Shown here: one piece after another, positions 1 to 10,829 of the stretch | How the letters are laid out: each line of letters opens with the position of its first letter | Numbering within the stretch: position 1 is the first letter of the stretch | From: Eriocheir sinensis | Lineage: Eukaryota > Arthropoda > Malacostraca > Decapoda > Varunidae | NCBI RefSeq assembly: GCF_024679095.1 | Contig: NC_066518.1 | Span: 669,678-733,677 of the forward strand | Reading direction: 5' to 3' | Length of the DNA: 64,000 bases | Notes under the pieces: generated by a model | The model's input: only the letters and a program-made list of their open reading frames with translations | Databases searched by the model: none | Told to the model about the DNA's origin: nothing | Made by a program: the position numbers and the translations under genes

Positions 1-372
1 TGTAGGTGGTGGTGGTGGGGGGGGCGTGCTGGTGGTGGTGATTCTGCTGTTCTTGTTGCTGTTGCGGTTACTGACGCCATTGTTGTTGTTGCTAATATTT
101 CCTTTTTGTCGCCCATTAAGTGTCTCCTCCTCTCGCCTTTATTAAGCCGTTATTACTGCTGCTCTTGTTGTCGTCGTTGTTGCTAGCGTTGTTTTTGCTG
201 TTGTTGTTATTGTTGTTGTGTTGTTGTCGTTACTTCTGCTTCTCCGGTTGTTGTTACTATCCCTGCATTTATTTTTGTTGTTTTTGTTACTGCGCGTCTT
301 GATAGTGACAGGGGTTCAGTTGGGGCCGGGAGGGTGATGTTACTCTTATTACTGTTTTTGTTGTTGTTGTGT
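1..372. repeat. Degenerate TGT/CTG-type trinucleotide tract
   Basis: Repeated GTT, GTC, CTG and TGT triplets with many interruptions, densest at 30-80, 150-230 and 345-372. The tract reads as leucine/cysteine-rich open frames in several phases, which is what a decayed trinucleotide microsatellite gives. No start context, domain or splice signal supports a protein. Confidence 0.75.
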
Positions 373-539
373 TTGATTTCGAAAACCTTGCTACTGAAGG
401 CTTCTGCAAGTAAGGCTACTGACGAGGCTGAATATGCAGACAGTCTAGAGATACTAATTTTGGTAACACTGAGCCACCGAACGTACCCTTTCTTGCGATC
501 TTCCTTCTTCGTCTACGTCTTCATCTTGTGGTTCCTTTA

Positions 540-1127
<588 letters not shown>

Positions 1128-1199
1128 GTGTTTAGTCGGGATGTATATCGTGTCATCAGAAAGTGGCGTCGGGTGTTCACTGATACTTTTAGAGCGAAA

Positions 1200-2450
1200 T
1201 AAACTGTTAATATAATCTCATGAAATTCACGTATGGTTGTAACTGTTGGCGCCGCATGTCAATAACAGCAGGAAACATTAACACAAGGATTAATGGATGA
1301 CGATCACACTGGTCGTTTTAGTCTGACACATAATTAAACTACATGAAAGTCTTAATCTGTTGAAAGGCCTTACAACGTTCCAAGGCCCACAGAAAAGTAA
1401 GTATTATGCAGGTTTTTAAATAAATCTTTATGGGGCGAAACATCCAAGCCATAACAGGCAAAATTCAAAATACACATCGCATTTTTTGTCTCCAGACCTC
1501 GCATTAGAATACAGAGTGTACTTAGCGTGGTGGAAAGATGGAAGGTAAAAAACTCGTTGGGAAAATGACTGTTGGTGTAATACGTTATTATATCAATTTG
1601 TCGATATTTAATTTTGGAAAGTGGATAAACTGAAGCAGCAAATATATCTTATCAATAACATACAATATACTGCATTTGAAAAACTACAATCACTCAGAGA
1701 ACATTTTGCTAGAAACATCATGCCTACCAAAATACCGGTTTAGCAGAAAATCGGCGCCGCTACTCCGAATATTTTCCTGCAGCGGCCACTTGTGCTGGAA
1801 AGTAATGATGCGGCTGTAAGCAATCAAGGCAAACTAGGGCTGAGAAATTTCTGCTAATGATTCCGTAGCGTCCTTGATCTCTCTCTCTCTCTCTCTGTTT
1901 TTACATGGTACTAGGAAAACTTTTCACCATCATTAATCCTTGCTAACCCGTCTCTTTATCTCGTATTTTCTTTTTTCCTTCTCTTTTTTACATTTTCATT
2001 AGCCACCTTTACGAATCATTATTTTCGTCCTCCCTTCCAGCAGCTTGGTCCCTCAGCGCCTGCCTCTCCCTCCCTTGCGCGCCCTCCAGCTATGTCGCTT
2101 CCACCTAACTTCCTCTCCTTCTTTTCCTTCTTCACAATTACGCCTTCTCCTCCTTCGTCCTCGTCCTGTTTTTTTGCCTCTCTCCCTCCATCTCTGCGTC
2201 TACCTCACCCTCGTTCCCTTCCTCCCCCTCTCCCTCCGTGCCCTATCTTCCTCCCCCTTTCCCTTCCGCCTCTTCTCCGACACCATTAGTTCTCCCTTCC
2301 TCTCGGGCCGCCATTACCACCACCTGATGCCTATACGCAGCCCAACATTATCTTTTTTTTCCTTCTTTCTTCTCAGGTCTTGTTGTTTGGTCTAGTCTTC
2401 TTTGTCAAGGTCTGCTAAGTCTTCCAAGATGCTGATGGTCTTGCTCCACT
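1200..2450. other. Unique AT-rich DNA, then pyrimidine-rich DNA
   Basis: 1200-1870 is ordinary-looking unique AT-rich sequence with no open frame of note. A short (TC)9 lies at 1878-1896. From about 2030 to 2400 the plus strand is strongly C/T-rich (TCC, CTT, CCT triplets). No gene or mobile-element end was recognised. Confidence 0.6.
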
Positions 2451-2456
2451 GACCTT

Positions 2457-2458
<2 letters not shown>

Positions 2459-2523
<65 letters not shown>
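2459..2523. repeat. (CT)n microsatellite, left arm of an inverted pair
   Basis: Perfect CT repeat of 65 bp. It lies 35 bp from a (GA)n tract at 2559-2646, so the two can pair as a long hairpin in single strands. Confidence 0.98.
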
Positions 2524-2525
<2 letters not shown>

Positions 2526-2558
2526 ATGTGGTTAATGCAATGATGCTAAGTGGTTTTC

Positions 2559-2567
2559 GAGAGCGAG

Positions 2568-2646
<79 letters not shown>
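2559..2646. repeat. (GA)n microsatellite, right arm of an inverted pair
   Basis: GA repeat of 88 bp, with two GC interruptions at its left end (2562-2570) and perfect after that. It is complementary to the upstream CT tract. Confidence 0.97.
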
Positions 2647-2648
<2 letters not shown>

Positions 2649-2746
2649 CGGAATACCAATCGTTTCTACTCTCCTCTGCCCACGCTCCCGTTTCTCCCAC
2701 CGCTGGTATTTTCATTACGTTTTTTTTTTTTGTCAATCGCTGAGCG

Positions 2747-2749
<3 letters not shown>

Positions 2750-2806
<57 letters not shown>

Positions 2807-2839
2807 AAGAGAGAGAGAGAGAGGTAGAGAGAGAGAGAG
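2750..2839. repeat. Interrupted (GA)n microsatellite
   Basis: GA repeat of about 90 bp broken by GGTAAA and GGTAGA units near 2803 and 2823. A purine-rich tail continues to about 2880. Confidence 0.95.
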
Positions 2840-2925
2840 CAAAAGATAAAGAGAAAGGGAGAGAGAGAACAAAAAGAAAAACTGTGGGTCAAGGGACGAA
2901 TGTTGTGATACTTACCCGAATTGTT

Positions 2926-2928
<3 letters not shown>

Positions 2929-2975
<47 letters not shown>
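2929..2975. repeat. (GT)n microsatellite
   Basis: Perfect GT repeat of about 47 bp. Confidence 0.98.
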
Positions 2976-2976
<1 letters not shown>

Positions 2977-3121
2977 CGTGTAGGGTGGATGCGGCGGCTG
3001 CGGCCAAATTGTTTATCGGCCGGAAGGGCACAAAGGGACAAACTAATTGCTCGGACCCGCAGAATCACTTTATTTCCCCTTACACACCACAATATTCATT
3101 TCCCCCCGCCAAGTATGAAAT

Positions 3122-3299
3122 CCTCCAAACCAATTATCTATTTCTTTATCTACCCGCATATACGCAATGGTAGATAGATAGTCATGAAGCGTACGGAAGG
3201 GGGGTAGGGGGGGGATTAGAGGGAGGGATGGTAAACAATAATCTATCATTTTATTTATCTCTCTATATATGTACTGGTAGATAGATAGTCATGAAGCGC
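3122..3299. repeat. 107-bp tandem duplication
   Basis: The motif TGGTAGATAGATAGTCATGA occurs at 3168 and again at 3275, preceded in both copies by related TTTATCT-rich sequence. This is a two-copy direct duplication with period 107. A G-run-rich segment lies between the shared motifs. Confidence 0.8.
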
Positions 3300-3530
3300 A
3301 CGAGATGGGGTGGGGTGGGGTGTGGGGAAGAGGGCAGAGGGGGAAGCTGGACACGGGGTAAGGGTGAGGAACAGTGTGAGAATTAATAGTAGTAATTATG
3401 CATTTATTTTTCGTTGCTTATTTTCGTTTATCAATTCAGCTATCAAGGAATTAAACGCTTCCATATACGCTGGCTTTCGTGTACACTCTCTGTTGTTCCC
3501 TGTCACATTTAACTACTTACATCTAGCTAT

Positions 3531-3531
<1 letters not shown>

Positions 3532-3574
<43 letters not shown>

Positions 3575-3585
3575 CACACACACAC
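3532..3585. repeat. (AC)n microsatellite
   Basis: AC repeat of about 54 bp with one slipped CAAC unit near 3573. Confidence 0.97.
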
Positions 3586-3664
3586 GCCATCACCAATTTG
3601 TGTCGCAGAGGCAAACGACATGACCTCGGCTTTTGGTGGTGAAGGTGGTGGATGGAAGGGAAAG

Positions 3665-3722
3665 AAGAGGAGGAGGTACAGATGGAAGATGAGGAGTAGG
3701 AGGAGGAGGAGGAGGAGGAGGA
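3665..3722. repeat. (GGA)n interrupted microsatellite
   Basis: GGA triplets with several interruptions. The cleanest run is about 3697-3722. Confidence 0.9.
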
Positions 3723-4034
3723 ACAAGCATGAAAACATGTTGATGGCAACAGAAAGCCGGTTGGGTTATATGGGTGTTGTCTGCTTTGGTGATATCGTCT
3801 GTTCTTCATTGACCTGAGGAACATGGTAAAACATTCTCTCAGTGTAAGCACGAAACTGTTCGATTCACCCCCGCCGTAACGAAGTAGCTGTCATGTGATT
3901 CTTGAAGGAGTTTAGCGTTTCTTTTTCACTAACTAAATCAGTAGAAAGGTTGACCTAATAGCGGATTACTTGGTTAGAGAAAAAATCTCCTACCGATATC
4001 TGTATTGCCTCTCATCATGAGGTGGACAGATTTT

Positions 4035-4420
4035 TTTAGATCTCGATACAGTTTTGAGTTCAAATAAATTGAAGTGATCGACGGTAATGAACTTGCTGAG
4101 GTACTTGAAGACTAGTATCAAATCCCTTCTAAGTCCTCCGTTTTCCAGCGAAAGGAGGTTGTCTCAAAGGTCGCTCTTTATACGTCTGCCCCCTCAACGG
4201 CGGGGCTCTCTGCTCCGCCGTCGATGTCCTTCCTGTAGTTGGGAACCAGAGCTGCACTGCGTATTCCAGGTGAGGTCTTGCCAACGAGTCACAGTATACG
4301 AGGATGACATGACTCTCGAGGTTTGACATTCAAGGTTCTTCGCAATGAACCCAAGCACAGTATTAACATATTTACAGGCACACTTATTGCTTTGTCGGTT
4401 TTAGGTCTTTGATGAGTGAC
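4035..4420 (-). pseudogene. Decayed LINE reverse-transcriptase C-terminal region
   Basis: Minus-strand translation, using more than one frame, gives three ordered blocks typical of the end of the polymerase of CR1/Jockey-like non-LTR retrotransposons. NTVLGFIAKNLE is encoded around 4330-4364, LARPHLEYAVQLW around 4246-4284, and LRRDLILVFKYL around 4098-4133. The order and spacing match the family, where the LVRPHLEYAVQ-type motif precedes the RRLRGDLIEVFK-type motif. At least two frameshifts separate the blocks, so the copy is dead. The endonuclease and the catalytic reverse-transcriptase core are missing (5'-truncated). A (GGA)n tract begins where recognisable homology stops, at about 4434. 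The downstream part may extend to about 3880 but is too decayed to call. The LINE assignment is firm; the clade is an inference. Confidence 0.8.
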
Positions 4421-4433
4421 AATAAAATCCAAT

Positions 4434-4502
4434 TGGAGGAGGAGGAGGAGGAGGAGGAGGAGAAGGAGGAGGAGGAGGAGGAGGAGGAGGTGGAGGAGGA
4501 GG
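4434..4502. repeat. (GGA)n microsatellite abutting the LINE fragment
   Basis: GGA repeat of about 69 bp with a few AGG/TGG interruptions. It begins at the 5' break of the minus-strand LINE relic. Confidence 0.95.
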
Positions 4503-4609
4503 GTCTTTCATCAGGGTGGCTTAGTCGTTGCTCCCTGTTGCTTTATAACATTCCAGTGACCCTCGGATCCCTTCCTCCCTGCCTGCCTCTTTGCCATCTG
4601 CATGCAAAA

Positions 4610-4612
<3 letters not shown>

Positions 4613-4690
<78 letters not shown>
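4613..4690. repeat. (TG)39 microsatellite
   Basis: Perfect TG repeat of 78 bp. Confidence 0.98.
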
Positions 4691-4692
<2 letters not shown>

Positions 4693-4699
4693 TTACCCT

Positions 4700-5230
4700 C
4701 TCCCCCCCTTGACCTACAGCCCTTTACGTCTCCCCTCCGCGCACGACTGTTGCCTGTGTTCCGCTGGGAGAATGGGCCACACTTTTTTGGCCAAATATAA
4801 TACTCCTAAGCTCACTTTTAATACGAACCTCCTCCCATTCTCTCCGTACACTTCGACTCTTGTACTTTGCCTTTCGCTCTAAAATCTCTTTGTTCCGCTT
4901 GTAGGTGACCGCCATAAACATAAATTTCTGGGGTATACGTTTAATGTCCCCCGCACCCACTCATGTCCTGGCGTCACGTCACGAATGCTTGTCCTGCTAC
5001 ATGAAGATTATATATGTATACACTGAGGCTGGGAGGAGGGAGGAGGGGGTCGGGGAGGGTGTGTGTCAGTGGCAGTAAAGAATGAGGATGAAAAAACGCC
5101 GGTGCTTTCCCTACAGTGAGCTTTTGCTTCATGGGTGCAAACAGACAAAAACACAAACATACTGCCGTGGTTTTTGTCGACACCTGCACCTCGACAACAC
5201 GACCGGGGAGCGTGTTCGACAAAAAAATAA
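4700..5230. other. Unique gene-free DNA
   Basis: Mixed-composition sequence. The open frames present are short and lack recognisable domains. Nothing else was seen. Confidence 0.5.
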
Positions 5231-5239
5231 GTGAGATTT

Positions 5240-6435
5240 TTCCATCCTGACCGCACGAGACTGCCGGTGATGGCTGTATCAGGGCGGCGGAGGGAGGGAG
5301 GCAGGGAGGCATTGCAGGGAGTTCGCGGCGGAGGGAGGGAAATGGGTACAGGCCGGGCAAGAGTAGGGAGGGCTGTGCTTGAACGAAGGCAAAGTAAACA
5401 AATGGACTGGCAGACGAGCGGAGAGATAGAAAGAGAGGACGGGGAACACAAGATGAAAAGAAAAATAGGAAAGATGAACGAAAAAAAAGGAGAGAAAGGA
5501 AGGACTACAACTTGAAGGAGGGAGAGGGAAAAACAGACAGAAGAACATGCGAGAACAGGGGAGAGATCGTGTCTTTGAACGAGGAGAAAAGAAGAGTGAG
5601 GCTGGTTGGGTCAGGGTAAGGATGGACAGAAAGGGAAGAGAGGAAATGTATTGGGACAAGGGAACAAAGGGGGGACAAGGGAGAACAAAGGAGGAGGAGG
5701 TTCTTGAATAGGGAGATAAGAAAAGGAGTTCATGGATGGGATTGTAAAGTTAAGGATAGAGCTCTCTGGTTAGTGATCATGCAGAAAGGTGGAAGGAAAG
5801 AACAAAGAGGACGGGAAGGGACATATTAGAAATAACCAGGGAGGGGTAAAGTCCTTGAAGATAGATAGACGAAATAGAACTGACGAAGAAGATTGTTAGG
5901 TTAAGGAAAAGGGTTGCTGGTGAAAGGAAGAGAAAGAGAAAGGACGGGAAGGAACAGGAGATGGAGATAAAAATGAAGGGGCAAAAATAAGGTCGTTGAT
6001 ATGAGGCTGAAGAAATGGAACTGACGAAGAAGATTGTTAGGTTAAGGAAAGGTTGAGGAAAAGGGTTGTTGGTGAAAGGAAGAGAAAGAGAAAGGAAGGG
6101 AAGGAAGAGGAGATGGAGATAAAAATGAAGGGGCAAAAATAAGGTCGTTGATAAGAGGCAGAAGAAATGGAACTGACGAAGACGATTGTTAGGTTAAGGA
6201 AAAGGGTTGTTGGTGAAAGGAAGAGAAAGAGAAAGGACGGGAAGGAACAGGAGATGGAGATAAAAATGAAGGGGCAAAAATAAGGTCGTTAAGAAAAGGC
6301 ATAAGAAATAGAACTGACGAAGAAGATTGTTAGGTTAAGGAAAAGGGTTGCTGGGTTGTTTGTGATCACGGCGGACGTGGACGGAAGGGACAGACGAGGG
6401 CGGTAGGGAAGGGGAGAGAATTACGAGACGCGAAA
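5240..6435. other. Purine-rich strand-asymmetric block
   Basis: The plus strand is overwhelmingly A and G for about 1.2 kb (GGAGGG, GAAAGG, AAGGAAAAGG elements) without being a simple microsatellite. The 141-bp minisatellite occupies its second half. Long minus-strand open frames here are Ser/Leu/Phe/Pro low complexity caused by the base bias, not genes. Confidence 0.8.
5736..6352. repeat. Minisatellite, about 141-bp unit
   Basis: The anchor GAACTGACGAAGA recurs at 5877, 6018, 6170 and 6311, giving units of 141, 152 and 141 bp. The 152-bp unit contains an 11-bp internal duplication of GGTTGAGGAAA type. The units are nearly identical to each other. A more diverged half-unit precedes them (5736-5876) and a partial one follows (6311-6352 and beyond). 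The sequence is purine-rich and non-coding. Confidence 0.92.
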
Positions 6436-6544
6436 CTAAGTAAAAAAAATAAAAAAAAACAGGTGTCGGCATCTGTGGTCTCCCCCAAGAGCTCGGGCAA
6501 AATTTATCTCGCTTCGTCCTGTCACCTGCACCATCCCGCCCGAT

Positions 6545-8040
6545 ATTTTCCCTCCACCTCTCCGTTCTCCTCTTCCTCCTCTTCTTTTTTCCCCTTTGTC
6601 TCCTCTTCGCCTCTGTCTTCTTACTTCCATGTTTTCTTTTTTATCCTTTTCCTTCTTATTTTCTCCTCCTTCGCTTTCTTCCTTCTTTTTCGTCTGCTGC
6701 TTTGTTCCTTTTCTCTCTAGTCCGTTTCCATCTCTTCCTTGTTTCCTCTTTGTCCCCTTTTCGCTTCTGTTTTCCTACTTCCATGTTTTCTTTCTTATCC
6801 TTTTCCTTCTCCTTATTTTATCCTCCTTTGCTTTCTTCTTTCTTTTATCTTTCGTCTGGTTATTTTGTTCCTTTCCTCTCTAGTCCGTTTCCATCTCTTC
6901 CTTGTTTCCTCTGTTTTCCTACTTCCATGTTTTCTTTCTTATCCTTTTCCTTCTCATTGTATCCTCCTTCGCCCTCTTCCTTCTTCTCTCTTTCATCCGT
7001 GTGCTTATTCTGTTCCTCTGTTCTTCTCTCCTCGTCCTCGTCCTTCTCCTCTTCTTTAGTTCCTCTTTGTCCCCGATTCGCTTCTGTTATCTTACTTCCT
7101 TGGATTTCTTTCTCATCCATATTCTTCTGCACATTTTATCCTTAGCTGTCTTCTCTCTTTCATCTTTCGTCACCTTGTGCTGTTCATCTCCTCGCCTCCC
7201 CTCTCTTCTTGCTCCTCCTCTTCCTCTTCTTTTCTCCTCTTTGTCCTTTCATCGCCTCTGTTGTCTCACTTCCTTATTTTTATCCATTTTCCCTTTTCCT
7301 CCTCTTCATTTTACTCTCCTCCTTCTCATAATTCTTCTTCTTCTTCTTCTTTTTATCTTTCGTTTGCTTATTCTGCTTCTCTACTCAACCTCCTTTTTTT
7401 TCTTCTTCTACTGGTCGTTTTCCTCGCCTTTGTCTTCGTCGCCTTTGTACGTCTCATTGCTTAATCTGCCTTTGTCCTTTCAGTTACCCTCTCCTCAATA
7501 TTTACCTCTTATCTCTTCCCTCCAGTCACTCATACTTTTGTCCCTTCGGCCAAATTTCATCTTCATTCTTTACTTTTCTCGTCCTCCCTCCGCCTTCTTT
7601 TCCTATGCAGTCCTCTGTTTGCACTCTCTTCCTTCATATCCTCCTCCTTCTTCTTCTTTTTCTCTCCTCCTCCTCCTCCTCCTCCCTCCTCTTCGTCATC
7701 AGATTCCTCTCTTCACCTCCCTTCTTCTTTTTCTCTCCTCCTCCTCCTCCCTCCTCTTCGTCATCGCCCTCCCGTCATTCTTCACCTCCCTCACTCTCTC
7801 CTCCTCCTCCTCCGTTAAAAAGATTCACAAAAGAATGAAAATTCATGAAAATTCTGTTCTGTAAGCTTCAATTAAACTAAAATTTACTTTCCCCTCTCCT
7901 TCCTTCCTCCCTCCCTCCGTTTCCTTTCTCTCCCCTCCTCCTCCTCTCCTCCCTCCCCCTCTCCTACCTACCATCCTCCTCCATCCCCCCCTTCCCTCCC
8001 CGCCTTCCTCCTTTCCCCTCCTTCACCCCTCACTTATATA
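6545..8040. other. Pyrimidine-rich strand-asymmetric block
   Basis: The plus strand switches to almost pure C/T about 100 bp after the purine-rich block ends and stays so for about 1.5 kb. Long plus-strand open frames in it (Phe/Leu/Ser/Pro only) are composition artefacts. A second small duplication (TCTTCTTTTTCTCTCCTCC with its context) lies at 7649-7790. 7880-8030 is CCT/CCCT-rich. Confidence 0.8.
6580..7330 (+). repeat. Pyrimidine minisatellite, 144-173-bp units
   Basis: TACTTCC anchors recur at about 6622, 6776, 6920 and 7093, with a weaker one at 7266. Each is followed by a TTTTCTTTCTTATCCTTTTCC-like segment and a TCCTCCTTCGC-like segment. The first three units are close copies and the last two are diverged. 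An inverted copy of this unit exists at 8890-9110. Confidence 0.88.
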
Positions 8041-8082
8041 TTTGATTGTTCCTCCTCACTTCCCTCGCCAACATCTTTAAGT

Positions 8083-8087
8083 TCACA

Positions 8088-8130
<43 letters not shown>
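8083..8130. repeat. (CA)n microsatellite
   Basis: CA repeat of about 48 bp, followed to about 8290 by a diffuse ACACAT/ACAGAC-rich zone that looks like older decayed repeat. Confidence 0.97.
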
Positions 8131-8132
<2 letters not shown>

Positions 8133-8420
8133 AACCTACATTTATATCCACACATACACACAAATATACCATTATATACATACATAAATAAAAGCATCCA
8201 GAAATACATGAATCTACACATACACACATAGCACACATACACCGATGCAACACAGACACAGAGACAGACAGAGACACAGACACAAACACTCTGGCAAATA
8301 AAAAGAGGGAATGCGACAGACGGAAAGAAACAAGACAACAGAAAGAGGAGACCGGAGGCAGGGAGGAAGGAAAAGAAGGAAGCACAAGGGAATTTGGGTG
8401 AATCTCGCGTCCATTACAGG

Positions 8421-8540
8421 CAGCCCCGCCCCGCCTCCAGGAAGCAGCGGGCGGTGGGCGGTGGGCAGTGTGAGGGCGGGGGGCTGTGGGCGGAGGGTGG
8501 CGGGCGGCGGGAGGGGTTGGTGGAGGCGCCGGGCTCAGGT
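8421..8540 (+). other. GC-rich segment with G-run cluster
   Basis: A CCCCGCCCCGCC segment is followed by about 70 bp (8448-8520) with many GGG/GGGG runs separated by 1-4 bases. This composition can form G-quadruplexes on the plus strand. No promoter elements or transcript can be shown from sequence. The flanks up to 8885 are unique with no gene. Confidence 0.6.
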
Positions 8541-8889
8541 CACTCCTGCAGAACCAAACTTTTACCTGGGAATTTCGACCACGCCAGGATTTTCACCCGG
8601 GCCGTCATCCGAGCCGGTCCTTTCTTCCTCCATCTATTTCCAGCTCGTGCAACTTGGCAACGGCGGCCGAGGGATGAAATACAATGACGGCAGAACGTTT
8701 TGCTCGCCGCCAGAACAAAAACGACGAAGTGAACACATATAAATTTTTGTCCCTCTATATATTCTCATTCTGATCCCGTGATAATCCATAAGCATCAGTA
8801 ATCGGATACTTATTAATAATTTAATTGAGGATTAGTTCAGATGCCGACGCAAAATGACTTCGGATTATACTTGACACACTGACTCCAGG

Positions 8890-9110
8890 ATGCGGAAAAG
8901 GCGTCATATTCAAAGAGGGCCGAAGGGATTCATCGTTCGGTGCTTCGGGAAAGAAAAGGAGAGGAACGAAATAAGCAGACGGAAGATGAAAGAGAGAAGA
9001 ATGAAGAAGGCGAAGGAGGATAAAATGAGGAGAAGGAAAGAAAGAAAATTTGGAGGTAAGAAAACAGAAGCGAAGAGGGGACAAAGAGGAAAAAAGAAAG
9101 GAAGAGGATG
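8890..9110 (-). repeat. Inverted copy of the 6.6-7.3 kb repeat unit
   Basis: Reverse-complemented, this segment reads TTTGTCCC, TTCGCTTCTGTTTTCTTAC, TTTTCTTTCTTTCC, CATTTTATCCTCCTTCGC and CGTCTGCTTATTTCGTTCC in the same order as the unit near 6745-6890. The match is of a diverged repeat rather than chance pyrimidine bias, because the non-pyrimidine positions (CGCTTCTG, TATCC, CGTCTG) are kept. Confidence 0.8.
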
Positions 9111-9116
9111 AGAATG

Positions 9117-9162
9117 AGGAGAGGAGAGGAGAGGGGAGGAGAGGAGAGGAGAGAGGAGAGAA
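9117..9162. repeat. (GAGAG)n purine repeat
   Basis: GAGGAGAGGAGAGGGGAGGA-type short purine repeat at the end of the inverted unit. Confidence 0.85.
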
Positions 9163-9878
9163 GGTGTTTCGGAACCTTGTTGGCTCGCTGTTCATTATAG
9201 CAAAGACACATCACCGCCAGCTTCAGGGAGTTTGCAGAAGGACGTGAGGCGTGAAAATTCAGCGGTGGAAGAGACGGTCGCGGCTGAAGGACGGCGGATG
9301 GGATCAAAGGAGCCGTCAGACACATGATGTATCTTAAACAAAAGCTTAATTAAACTGAACTTTGTATCACCATCATTCTGTCCTCCGGCTGCCCCTTCCT
9401 TTTATCATCCTTTTACCACTTAGCTTAAAGGTGTAGGGGTTTATGGTCTTCGTGTTATTGTCGCCTTTCTGGACTTGTGCACCGTTTTCTTGGAGTCTCC
9501 GGTCTCAACTTCAGATTCCTCCTCCTACTTGTACCTCACTAATACTCTCTTCTCAGTCTTCATTCTGGCAATTACGCACTTCAAACCAACACCACCTAAA
9601 CCACTTTCCTCTTACTCTTGGTGTGTGATATTGCTCAGGCGGATTAATACTTCAGCTAAAGAGCTTTGTTTCTTAGTTAAGGGGAGACAAGCACAAACGG
9701 AGACAAATGGTAGTGTCCATTGTCGTGGTCATCCCGTCAGCAAGGCAGGCCGTCAGGCGGGTGATCGATGGCCGTGTTGTGATACGCGGAAGGAGAAGAC
9801 CGTCAGCGCCGCCTCCAGGGACCTGCTTCAGGGGATCGTGAGGGAAGGCTGGAGCACCTGACCTCAATAACCCTACAG

Positions 9879-9880
<2 letters not shown>
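9163..9880. other. Unique gene-free DNA
   Basis: Mixed composition. No recognisable domain in any of the short open frames and no repeat relation to the rest of the window was seen. Confidence 0.5.
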
Positions 9881-9909
<29 letters not shown>

Positions 9910-9912
9910 GGG
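9881..9912 (+). repeat. (GT)n plus G20 homopolymer
   Basis: A short GT run is followed by 20 consecutive G (9893-9912). Long G homopolymers are rare and error-prone, so the length is uncertain. Confidence 0.85.
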
Positions 9913-10690
9913 TTGTCCGCACGCGAGTACTTTTGAATGGAAAATTTTCTTGACGATGGAATTTTTATCATAACTTTTATCATCCGTTTGAACTTTACGC
10001 CCCTGCAGGACCGACCGTTACCTCCTCAGGGCGAGTCAAGCTCCCTCCACAGGTACTTAGAAGCGCCGAAGAAAGCCTTCCTCCGAGGGTTCGCAGTTAA
10101 GTCTTTGGGTACACGGCAAAGTCCTCCGCAAAGGAACGAAAAGGAAAAACCTCGAGCGTTGCCTAAGCCTTCGAATATAACAAATTTAGAGATGCGAACT
10201 TCAAGGGGATCGTCCTGAGAGTATGGCCGCTTCTTGGAGCCCTTGGGAGCACCGGACAATACACAAGGGAGTTCCAAAGGCAATGGTAGAGCAGCCTTTC
10301 ACACACCTTGGGCAGAAAGACACCCCCAAGGTTCGTAAATACCATCACACATTGTCGTTGAGTCTCCCCTGCACCACCGCAAACATCATCTTCAGCAACA
10401 ACAACAATAATAATCCGTTCTATTACTGAAAGGCTGATTTTTCTAGGCAAACTCTCTCTATTCTCTCCTTTTCTGCCTCTCTCCTTCTCCCTCTCTTTCA
10501 TTCTCTTGGTTTCATTTCATTCCTTCCTTCCTTCCATCCCTCCGAGGACCGCGGATACAGAGGCTTGGTAAAAGTTTTCGGCATGGAGAAAACTATATAT
10601 AAAATACAGTGGAGTGAGATCGTGTCCTCCTGGTTGTTTGGTCTGGTGTGGCGTGAAATGGGATGGAGTAGAATGGTGATGGGGGAATGT
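9913..10690. other. Unique gene-free DNA
   Basis: Mostly unique sequence. A weak polypyrimidine zone lies at 10445-10545. No gene seen. Confidence 0.5.
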
Positions 10691-10696
10691 ACTGTG

Positions 10697-10733
10697 ATGT
10701 GGTGCGGTGTGGTGTGGTGTGTGTGTGTGTGTG

Positions 10734-10825
<92 letters not shown>
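10697..10825. repeat. GTGGT-type array grading into (TG)n
   Basis: GTGTGGT units (10697-10720) pass through GTGGAG into a perfect TG tract to 10825, about 90 bp long. Confidence 0.95.
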
Positions 10826-10826
<1 letters not shown>

Positions 10827-10829
10827 GGG

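Noticed and set aside
6596..7864. Plus-strand frame of 320 codons rich in Phe, Leu, Ser and Pro
   Set aside because: The whole block is pyrimidine-only DNA, which rarely makes stop codons. Several phases are open at once and no domain or start context is seen.
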